Shown here: positions 1 to 5,653 of the stretch, piece after piece
Layout: every line of letters starts with the position of its first letter
Position numbering within the stretch: position 1 is the stretch's first letter
Source: Pseudomonadota bacterium
Lineage (GTDB): Bacteria > Pseudomonadota > Gammaproteobacteria > Burkholderiales > Casimicrobiaceae
Length of the DNA stretch: 5,653 nucleotides
Direction: 5' to 3'
Assembly: GCA_029571495.1 (NCBI GenBank)
Contig: JAKPSO010000544.1
Span: 1-5,653, forward strand
Notes under the pieces: generated by a model
Databases searched by the model: none
What the model saw: the letters and a program-made list of their open reading frames with translations, nothing else
What the model was told of the DNA's origin: nothing
Translations under genes and position numbers: made by a program

Positions 1-287
1 ACACGCCCCGTGAACTCCGGGAAGTTGTTGGTGCTGTGCAGTGTGTCGAGGGCCCGCTTCCAATCGCCACGGTAGACAAGGTCGTTCCAGTCCGGAATGA
101 TGTTATTGACAGGGCAACCCGTTTGGCAAAACGGTATGCCGCAATCCATACAACGCGCGCCCTGTTGCTTCGCCTCGTCGTCTTTGAGTGTCACCACGAA
201 CTCGCGGTAATGATTGAGACGTGATTTCGGCGCTTCAGCGGCTTCGCTCAAGCGTTGAAATTCCATGAATCCGGTGATTTTTCCCAT
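1..287 (-). CDS. gltD: Glutamate synthase [NADPH] small (beta) subunit, N-terminal part, cut by the window edge
   Basis: GltD oxidises NADPH and passes electrons through FAD and 4Fe-4S clusters to GltB, so that the complex can make glutamate from glutamine and 2-oxoglutarate in the cytoplasm. Only 95 complete codons are visible; the family is usually about 480-490 residues. The N-terminus MGKITGFMEFQRL is the classic GltD opening. Four cysteines at residues 46, 49, 54 and 58, in CMDCGIPFCQTGC, have the C-x2-C-x4-C-x3-C spacing of the first 4Fe-4S cluster region. NNFPEFTGR at 87-95 is the conserved lead-in to the next cysteine group, which lies outside the window. The ATG at 285-287 is chosen because the family homology begins there and an in-frame TAA lies 21 bases upstream. 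An inner ATG (Met8) would cut off conserved residues. No good Shine-Dalgarno sequence precedes the start. The gene lies 141 bases downstream of gltB on the same strand. The FAD and NADPH domains cannot be judged. Confidence 0.96.
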   Translation of the reverse strand, partial: MGKITGFMEFQRLSEAAEAPKSRLNHYREFVVTLKDDEAKQQGARCMDCGIPFCQTGCPVNNIIPDWNDLVYRGDWKRALDTLHSTNNFPEFTGR

Positions 288-393
288 GATCTGTGCTTTG
301 CTTTTTTACGTGCTTGGTATTTGGTATCTTGCCAAGCGGCGTGAAGTAAACGGTATGGATTGCCTATGCGTAACGCAATTCACGTTGGCTCGC
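288..393 (-). other. gltB-gltD spacer downstream of the hairpin; gltD leader
   Basis: This stretch separates the terminator-like hairpin from the gltD start. On the minus strand it holds a perfect tandem heptamer, ATACCAA twice (plus positions 314-327). That heptamer sits in the loop of a weak 6-base-pair inverted repeat (312-317 with 332-337). An A-rich stretch follows, running up to the gltD ATG. There is no GGAG-type ribosome binding site. I found no convincing sigma-70 promoter here: candidate pairs match the consensus at about half the positions at best. No coding sequence is supported. Confidence 0.5.
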
Positions 394-422
394 AAAAACG
401 GCCTGCGCTGTGGCGCAGGCCG
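394..422 (-). terminator. Intrinsic terminator or attenuator hairpin just after gltB
   Basis: A perfect 10-base-pair inverted repeat (399-408 with 413-422, arm CGGCCTGCGC) encloses a 4-base loop. On the minus strand it is followed directly by five Ts (394-398). This is the standard form of a Rho-independent terminator. It begins six bases past the gltB stop codon. On the plus strand there is no comparable T run after the stem, so it should act only on transcripts coming from gltB. Because gltD follows on the same strand, it may be a partial terminator that lowers gltD relative to gltB. Alternatively, it may mainly protect the 3' end of gltB mRNA. Confidence 0.8.
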
Positions 423-428
423 CTGTCT

Positions 429-3400
429 TTACTTGGCAACGGCTTCTTGCGTAGTCGACTTGGTTTTGATCGATTCAGCATACATGTCTGTGAGCGCGCG
501 CTTGTACTCGTGCGGGAAGACCTTCACGAAGTGTTTGCGCTGCGTCTCCCAGCTGTCCATGATGGCAAGCGCTACCGTCGAGCCGGTGTATCGTAGATGC
601 TTCTCAATGAGAGATTTCAGCAACGCCTCATCGCTCATGCCGAGATGACGCATACGGCCTTTGCCCTGGGCAATCAGCTCTTGTTCAGCGCCCGTTTGCT
701 CCAGCTCCGAAGCCAGCGGTTCGATGCTCACCATCGACATGTTGCAGCGCTTGCTAAACATGCCATTCGGATCGTAAACGTACGCGACGCCGCCAGACAT
801 GCCGGCGGCAAAGTTCCGTGCGGTTTCGCCCAGCACGACGACGGTGCCACCGGTCATGTATTCGCAGCCGTGGTCACCCGTGCCTTCCACGACAGCGGTT
901 GCGCCGGAGTTGCGCACTGCGAATCGCTCACCCGCTACGCCACGGAAGAACGCCTCGCCTTCCGTCGCGCCGTAGAGAACGGTGTTGCCGATGACGATAT
1001 TTTCTTCGGCTTTCGCGGGGCATTTCGCATCCGGGTACACAATGACACGGCCCCCTGACAGACCTTTGCCGCAGTAGTCATTCGTCGCGCCTTCGATTTC
1101 GAATGTCACGCCGCGCGCAAGGAACGCGCCGAAGCTTTGTCCGGCTATACCCTTGAAGCGCGCGTGAATCGTTCCGTCAGGCAGGCCTGCATGTGCGTAC
1201 TTCGATACCACGGCATGCGAAAGCATCGCGCCAACGGAACGATTGTGGTTGCCGATGACGAAGCTGCCTTCGACCTTTTTGCCCGAGTCAAGAGCAGGCT
1301 TGGCCGCGTCGATAAGCGCGTGATCCAGCGCACCGGCCAATCCGTGATCCTGTTCTTCTGTGTGGTGACGCGCAACATCGGCCGGCATCTTCGGTAAGTA
1401 AAAGACTTTGGAGAAATCAAGTCCCTTCGCCTTCCAATGATCGATGCCGTCTTGCATGTCGAGCCAGTCGCTGTGCCCTACTAATTCATCGAACGTACGA
1501 ACGCCCAGTTTCGCCATTAATTCACGCGCTTCTTCGGCGACGAAGAAGAAGTAGTTGACGACGTGTTCGGGTTGCCCCGTGAATTTTTTGCGAAGCTCCG
1601 GATCCTGCGTCGCCACACCCACCGGACACGTATTCAGATGACACTTGCGCATCATGATGCAGCCTTCGACAACCAATGGCGCGGTCGCGAAACCGAATTC
1701 ATCCGCGCCAAGTAGTGCGCCGATAACGACGTCGCGACCGGTCTTCATCTGGCCGTCGGCCTGCACGCGAATGCGGCTACGAAGACGATTTAGCACCAGC
1801 GTCTGCTGCGTTTCAGCGAGACCAAGTTCCCACGGTGTGCCGCAATGCTTGATCGAAGAGATTGGCGACGCGCCCGTACCGCCGTCATGACCAGCAACGA
1901 CGACGTGATCGGCCTTGCATTTGGTCACACCTGCCGCAACGGTGCCGATACCAATTTCCGACACCAACTTCACGCTGATGCTCGCCTTTGGGTTGGCGTT
2001 TTTCAGATCGTGAATGAGTTGCGCCAAATCTTCAATCGAGTAAATGTCGTGATGTGGCGGTGGCGAGATGAGGCCTACACCCGGCACCGAGAATCGGAGC
2101 TGCGCGATGTACTCGGACACCTTGTGTCCAGGTAGTTGGCCGCCTTCACCCGGTTTGGCCCCCTGCGCCATCTTGATCTGGATTTGATCGGCGCTGGCAA
2201 GGTACTCTGCAGTGACGCCAAAGCGTCCCGATGCGACTTGTTTAATCTTCGAGCGCAGGTCGTCGCCTTCCTTGGCAGCAACCGTGTTGCCGACACGATG
2301 CGCACCGAGACGCGACTGCAGCGTTTCACCCTTCGCCAGCGGGATATAGCGCTTGGCGTCTTCACCACCTTCACCGGTGTTCGACTTGCCGCCGATGCGG
2401 TTCATGGCGATAGCGAGCGTAGCGTGCGCTTCCGTAGAAATCGAGCCGAGCGACATCGCGCCCGTGGCGAATCGCTTGACGATCTCTTTGGCGGGTTCTA
2501 CCTCCTCAAGTGGCACGGGTGTGCGTTGATCGAACTTAAACGAGAACATCCCGCGCAATGTCTTCAACTTGCCAGATTGGTTGTTGACGAGCGCGGCGTA
2601 TTCTTTGTAGCTCGCTGCATTGTTTGCGCGTGTCGCGTGCTGCAGCTTCGAAATCGTGTCCGACGTCCACATGTGCTCTTCGCCGCGTGTGCGAACGGAA
2701 TATTCGCCACCGGCATCCAACACGTTGGCGAGTACCGGATCGTTGCCAAACGCGAGTTGGTGCAACCGCATTTGTTCTTCCGCGACTTCGAAGATACCAA
2801 TGCCTTCGACGCTGCTGCTAGTACCCGTGAAGTATTTGTCGAGAAAGGCGGTGTTGAGGCCAACGGTCTCAAAAATCTGCGCGCCGCAGTAACTTTGGTA
2901 AGTCGAGATGCCCATTTTGGACATCACCTTGTTCAGGCCTTTGCAAATTGCTTTAACAAAGCGTTTTTGGCTTTCGTACGCGGAAATCTGCGGCACCACG
3001 TCGGTCAGCTGGCCAATCGTTTCGAGTGCGAGGTAGGGGTGAATCGCCTCGGCGCCGTAGCCACCCAGCAGCGCGAAGTGATGCACCTCACGCGCCGAGC
3101 CTGTTTCAACTACAAGACCCGCCGAAGTGCGCATTCCGGTTTTGACCAGATGCTGATGCACCGCCGAAGTAGCGAGGAGTGCTGGGATCGGCACTCGATC
3201 TGCGGCGACGTTGCGGTCTGAAAGAATTAGAACGTTGAAGCCCAAGTGAATGTTGTCGACTGCAGCCGCGCAAAGGCTTGCCACTGCCGCTTCAACGCCC
3301 TCCTTGCCCCAAGAGGCTGGATAGGTGATGTCGAGTTCCTTCGCCTTGAACGCGCCGCTCGAAAATAGTTCGATATGGCGAATACGTTCCATGTTCTCGC

Positions 3401-5141
3401 TGGTGAGCACTGGATGCTGAGCTTCAAGCCTTGGCTGCGGTTCGGTCGCGTCGTGTCCCAACAGATTCGGCCGGGGCCCGATGAACGTCACCAACGACAT
3501 CACCAACTCTTCGCGAATTGGATCAATCGGCGGGTTGGTCACCTGCGCGAAAAGCTGCCTGAAGTAGTTGTACAGCGGCTTTGCTTTGTTGGACAAAACC
3601 GATAACGCGGCGTCATTACCCATCGAGCCGGTGGCTTCTTCGCCGTTGGCCACCATCGGGGCCAGAACTACTTTGATGTCTTCCTGCGTGTAGCCGAAAG
3701 CCTGCTGGCGATCCAGCAGCGCGACCGATGATTTTTCGGCCGGCGCGGGTTCAGGCAAATCTTCCAGCGAGACGCGTGACTCTTCGATCCATGCGCGGTA
3801 CGGCTTAGCCGACGCGAGCTGCAGCTTCAACTCTTCATCGTCAACGATTCGTCCTTGCTCTAGATCGAGCAACAGCATCTTGCCCGGTTGCAAACGCCAT
3901 TTCTTAATGATCTTTTCTTCGGGAATATCCAACACGCCTACTTCTGACGCCATCACGATCATGTCGTCATCGGTCACCACGTAACGCGCTGGGCGCAGTC
4001 CGTTTCGATCAAGCGTTGCGCCGATTTGACGGCCATCCGTAAACGCCATGGCGGCCGGCCCGTCCCATGGCTCCATGAGCGCCGCGTTGTACTCGTAGAA
4101 CGCGCGCCGATCTTCGTCCATCAGCGTATTACCTGCCCACGCTTCTGGGATCATCAGCATCGCCGCGTGCGCCAATGAGTAACCGCTCATCACTAAGAGT
4201 TCTAGGCAGTTATCGAACGAAGCGGTGTCGGACTGACCGTCGTAAATCAGCGGCCAAAGTTTTGGCAGATCGTCGCCTAAGACGCTCGACGCAATCGCGC
4301 CTTCCCGTGCGCGAATCCAGTTTGCGTTACCACGCAACGTATTGATTTCCCCGTTGTGGCAAACCATCCGGAAGGGATGCGCTAAGTCCCACGTGGGAAA
4401 GGTGTTGGTAGAGAAGCGTTGATGAACCATTGCCAACGCCGTGACGAGCATGGGGTCTTGCAGGTCAAGGTAGAACGCTCCCACCTGATCGGCCAGCAGC
4501 ATGCCCTTGTACACAATGGTTCGCGTCGACATCGACGGTACATAAAACTCTTTGCCGTGACGCAGACGAAGCGCTTGTATCGCGTGACCGGAGCTCTTGC
4601 GAATGATGTAGAGCTTGCGTTCAAGGGCGTCTTGATCCATGTCCTTTGAGCCACGGCCCACGAAGACTTGCCGGATCACCGGCTCGATCGCACGCACGCC
4701 GTCGCTGAAACCGGAGTCGTTGACCGGAACGTCACGCCAGCCAAGCAACACTTGCCCCTCAGCGGCGATGGCGCGTTCAATCTCTTGCTCGCAGGCCATG
4801 CGCGACGCCGGCTCCTTCGGCAGAAAAACCATTCCCACGCCATACTGTCCGACAGCGGGCAGAGTGATCTTCAGTTTTCCGCACTCGCGGCGGAAAAACG
4901 TGTCGGGAATTTGAATCAGTATGCCCGCGCCGTCGCCTTGCAATTTGTCGGCGCCCACTGCGCCACGATGTGTCAAGTTCTCAAGAACCTTGAGCCCTTT
5001 TTCGACAATGTCATGGCTTTTTCGGCCTTTGATGTTGGCAACAAACCCCATCCCACAAGCGTCATGCTCGTGTTTCGGGTCGTACAGACCCTGTGCGGTT
5101 GGCTTGTAAGTCTCAACCGACGCTTGCGTTCCAATATCCAC
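429..5141 (-). CDS. gltB: Glutamate synthase [NADPH] large (alpha) subunit, complete
   Basis: GltB carries the glutaminase and synthase steps of GOGAT: glutamine is hydrolysed, ammonia is channelled internally, and 2-oxoglutarate is aminated to glutamate using electrons supplied by GltD. With the start chosen here it has 1570 residues. Cys29 in DACGMGF is the type II amidotransferase nucleophile, exposed after removal of a propeptide of about 28 residues. HQRFSTNTFPTW (240-251) and NGLRPARY (380-387) belong to the same domain. A central domain spans roughly 470-770. The FMN-binding synthase barrel (about 840-1240) includes GAMSLGSIS near 894-902 and HDGGTGASP at 1085-1093. Cys1161, Cys1167 and Cys1172, in CIMMRKCHLNTC, match the 3Fe-4S ligands. 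A GXGXG beta-helix domain occupies roughly 1290-1480. No frameshift or missing key residue is seen. The start is uncertain: GTG at 5150, TTG at 5147 and GTG at 5141 are all in frame. I prefer 5141 because GGAG at 5152-5155 lies 10 bases before it, but only 1 base before 5150. gltD follows on the same strand. Confidence 0.97.
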   Translation of the reverse strand: MDIGTQASVETYKPTAQGLYDPKHEHDACGMGFVANIKGRKSHDIVEKGLKVLENLTHRGAVGADKLQGDGAGILIQIPDTFFRRECGKLKITLPAVGQYGVGMVFLPKEPASRMACEQEIERAIAAEGQVLLGWRDVPVNDSGFSDGVRAIEPVIRQVFVGRGSKDMDQDALERKLYIIRKSSGHAIQALRLRHGKEFYVPSMSTRTIVYKGMLLADQVGAFYLDLQDPMLVTALAMVHQRFSTNTFPTWDLAHPFRMVCHNGEINTLRGNANWIRAREGAIASSVLGDDLPKLWPLIYDGQSDTASFDNCLELLVMSGYSLAHAAMLMIPEAWAGNTLMDEDRRAFYEYNAALMEPWDGPAAMAFTDGRQIGATLDRNGLRPARYVVTDDDMIVMASEVGVLDIPEEKIIKKWRLQPGKMLLLDLEQGRIVDDEELKLQLASAKPYRAWIEESRVSLEDLPEPAPAEKSSVALLDRQQAFGYTQEDIKVVLAPMVANGEEATGSMGNDAALSVLSNKAKPLYNYFRQLFAQVTNPPIDPIREELVMSLVTFIGPRPNLLGHDATEPQPRLEAQHPVLTSENMERIRHIELFSSGAFKAKELDITYPASWGKEGVEAAVASLCAAAVDNIHLGFNVLILSDRNVAADRVPIPALLATSAVHQHLVKTGMRTSAGLVVETGSAREVHHFALLGGYGAEAIHPYLALETIGQLTDVVPQISAYESQKRFVKAICKGLNKVMSKMGISTYQSYCGAQIFETVGLNTAFLDKYFTGTSSSVEGIGIFEVAEEQMRLHQLAFGNDPVLANVLDAGGEYSVRTRGEEHMWTSDTISKLQHATRANNAASYKEYAALVNNQSGKLKTLRGMFSFKFDQRTPVPLEEVEPAKEIVKRFATGAMSLGSISTEAHATLAIAMNRIGGKSNTGEGGEDAKRYIPLAKGETLQSRLGAHRVGNTVAAKEGDDLRSKIKQVASGRFGVTAEYLASADQIQIKMAQGAKPGEGGQLPGHKVSEYIAQLRFSVPGVGLISPPPHHDIYSIEDLAQLIHDLKNANPKASISVKLVSEIGIGTVAAGVTKCKADHVVVAGHDGGTGASPISSIKHCGTPWELGLAETQQTLVLNRLRSRIRVQADGQMKTGRDVVIGALLGADEFGFATAPLVVEGCIMMRKCHLNTCPVGVATQDPELRKKFTGQPEHVVNYFFFVAEEARELMAKLGVRTFDELVGHSDWLDMQDGIDHWKAKGLDFSKVFYLPKMPADVARHHTEEQDHGLAGALDHALIDAAKPALDSGKKVEGSFVIGNHNRSVGAMLSHAVVSKYAHAGLPDGTIHARFKGIAGQSFGAFLARGVTFEIEGATNDYCGKGLSGGRVIVYPDAKCPAKAEENIVIGNTVLYGATEGEAFFRGVAGERFAVRNSGATAVVEGTGDHGCEYMTGGTVVVLGETARNFAAGMSGGVAYVYDPNGMFSKRCNMSMVSIEPLASELEQTGAEQELIAQGKGRMRHLGMSDEALLKSLIEKHLRYTGSTVALAIMDSWETQRKHFVKVFPHEYKRALTDMYAESIKTKSTTQEAVAK

Positions 5142-5151
5142 TATCAACACA

Positions 5152-5155
5152 CTCC
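5152..5155 (-). promoter_or_regulatory. Ribosome binding site of gltB, deciding the start
   Basis: On the minus strand GGAG (within TGGAG) is the only good Shine-Dalgarno match near the start. It lies 1 base from the GTG at 5150, 4 from the TTG at 5147 and 10 from the GTG at 5141. Normal spacing therefore favours the third candidate, giving a protein that begins MDIGTQ. Confidence 0.6.
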
Positions 5156-5167
5156 AGGCAATGCGGG

Positions 5168-5196
5168 CGATTGCTATGCCGCGGTCACGGCAATCG
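5168..5196 (-). other. Inverted repeat in the gltB 5' leader
   Basis: A 7-base-pair perfect stem (5168-5174 with 5190-5196, arm CGATTGC) encloses a 15-base loop that itself contains the palindrome CCGCGG. It lies about 12 bases upstream of the gltB ribosome binding site, so the mRNA leader could fold here. No T run follows, so it is not an intrinsic terminator. It could affect translation or mRNA stability, or be chance. Confidence 0.35.
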
Positions 5197-5232
5197 ATGC
5201 AAAAACGGTATAGTTTTATTCGCGGGCCGCAT

Positions 5233-5261
5233 AGTTTATCGGAGTTTCAACTTTGTTGCAA
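5233..5261 (-). promoter_or_regulatory. Candidate sigma-70 promoter for gltB
   Basis: On the minus strand TTGCAA (5256-5261) and TAAACT (5233-5238) are separated by 17 bases. Each matches the -35 or -10 consensus at four of six positions. A transcript would start near 5226 and have a leader of about 85 bases. It is the best pair I found upstream of gltB, but it is only moderate, and a second AT-rich box (5210-5219) could serve another start. Confidence 0.35.
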
Positions 5262-5332
5262 CGCCGCGAATGTTGTTTTGGTGCCCGCAAGACCGCAGTC
5301 GTACTCTACACAGCTTGCGCTATGCCATTGTC

Positions 5333-5362
5333 TTGCGGTTAAATCTAGAAATTGCGTATAAC
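5333..5362 (+). promoter_or_regulatory. Candidate sigma-70 promoter for the lipoprotein gene
   Basis: TTGCGG (5333-5338) and TATAAC (5357-5362) are separated by 18 bases. The -10 matches the consensus at five of six positions; the -35 matches at three. Transcription would begin near 5369, giving a leader of about 45 bases before the GTG start. The -35 box is one of four TTGCG pentamers spaced 18-19 bases apart. Confidence 0.45.
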
Positions 5363-5400
5363 GTATTGATTGCGCGTTGTTTTGTGCGCTTGTCATTGCT

Positions 5401-5407
5401 AGAAAGG
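5401..5407 (+). promoter_or_regulatory. Ribosome binding site of the lipoprotein gene
   Basis: AGAAAGG is a purine-rich Shine-Dalgarno-like element lying six bases before the GTG at 5414. This supports GTG as the start, since no ATG occurs in frame nearby and a TTG at 5396 lies upstream of this element. Confidence 0.55.
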
Positions 5408-5413
5408 CCGATT

Positions 5414-5653
5414 GTGGTGTCTGTTAAATATTCTCTTGGTTCGCTGCTTTCGGCAGTGGTTCTCGCGGCGACGAGCTTTCTGGCGGGGTGTGGCGGCGGC
5501 GGAGCCGCAGACCCATTCGCTGCGGCGCCTACCCCTCCATCGCTCACTGTCAATCCAGCAGCACTGAATATCTACTCCGGCACCCCAGCAGTGGTGACGA
5601 TTACGAGTGGCGTTGGTCCGTTTCAGGTATTCACGTCGGACGCCGTCGTACTT
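5414..5653 (+). CDS. Exported lipoprotein of unknown function, N-terminal part, cut by the window edge
   Basis: The first 80 codons of an open gene are visible. The start MVSVKYSLGS is followed by a hydrophobic stretch (LLSAVVLAATSFL, residues 11-23) and the lipobox LAGC with Cys26. This is a type II signal peptide: the chain should be exported, lipidated on Cys26 and anchored to a membrane. Gly26-like flexibility follows immediately as GGGG (27-30), then an Ala/Pro-rich linker to about residue 43. From about residue 44 the sequence (SLTVNPAALNIYSGTPAVVTITSG) resembles the first strands of a bacterial Ig-like or similar beta-sandwich repeat, which is an inference from pattern alone. There is no Asp at position +2 after the Cys, so inner-membrane retention is not signalled and outer-membrane placement is more likely. 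The gene is transcribed divergently from gltB, and nothing visible ties it to glutamate synthesis. I do not recognise a specific family. GTG at 5414 is preferred; GTG at 5417 is a near-equal alternative. Confidence 0.85.
   Translation, partial: MVSVKYSLGSLLSAVVLAATSFLAGCGGGGAADPFAAAPTPPSLTVNPAALNIYSGTPAVVTITSGVGPFQVFTSDAVVL

Noticed and set aside
312..337. A second inverted repeat in the gltB-gltD gap, considered as another terminator
   Set aside because: The stem is only six base pairs with a 14-base loop and no T run follows on the minus strand.
265..648. A plus-strand open frame of 127 codons crossing the gltD start, the gap and the 3' end of gltB
   Set aside because: It overlaps two certain genes in antisense and runs through the terminator hairpin. 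It shows no family resemblance, and its cysteine-rich product looks like a shadow.
2136..3221. A 361-codon open frame on the plus strand inside gltB
   Set aside because: It lies wholly antisense to the conserved FMN and central domains of gltB. The protein is Arg-, Ala- and Val-rich with no recognisable motif. Such frames are common opposite GC-rich genes.
5255..5262. The 8-base palindrome GTTGCAAC, considered as an operator
   Set aside because: It is short, does not extend beyond eight bases, and overlaps the proposed -35 box of gltB without a second copy.
5161..5361. A 66-codon plus-strand open frame in the divergent intergenic region
   Set aside because: It has no ribosome binding site before its ATG, overlaps the promoter region of both neighbours, and its product has no recognisable features.
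5320..5553. A 77-codon minus-strand open frame overlapping the lipoprotein start
   Set aside because: It is antisense to the signal peptide and lipobox, which are strong evidence for the plus-strand gene. Its Pro/Ala-rich stretch is the complement of the Gly-rich linker.

Overview
The window is part of a bacterial chromosome, most likely from a betaproteobacterium of the order Burkholderiales. That placement rests on the recognisable style of the GltB and GltD proteins (a long GltB of about 1570 residues, and a GltD N-terminus beginning MGKITGFMEF) and on moderately GC-rich coding DNA. It is a judgement from memory, not a database result.

Layout. Positions 1-287 (minus strand) hold the first 95 codons of gltD, the small subunit of NADPH-dependent glutamate synthase; the gene runs off the left edge. 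Positions 288-428 are a 141-base gap containing a strong intrinsic-terminator-like hairpin directly behind gltB. Positions 429 to about 5141 (minus strand) are a complete, intact gltB, the large subunit of the same enzyme. It takes up more than 80% of the window. Positions 5142-5413 are a divergent intergenic region with a candidate promoter for each direction and a few small repeats. From 5414 to the right edge (plus strand) is the start of a gene for an exported lipoprotein of unknown function.

How the genes work together. GltB takes ammonia from glutamine, channels it to an FMN/3Fe-4S synthase site and makes glutamate from 2-oxoglutarate. GltD brings in the electrons from NADPH through FAD and 4Fe-4S clusters. 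The order gltB then gltD on one strand is the usual operon order. The hairpin between them suggests that gltD expression is reduced relative to gltB or partly independent of it. The lipoprotein gene is transcribed the other way and has no evident functional link to nitrogen assimilation.

I found no RNA gene, mobile element, CRISPR array or clearly novel system. The points worth a second look are regulatory (the terminator inside the gltBD unit, repeats in the divergent promoter region, the gltB start choice) and the uncharacterised lipoprotein.
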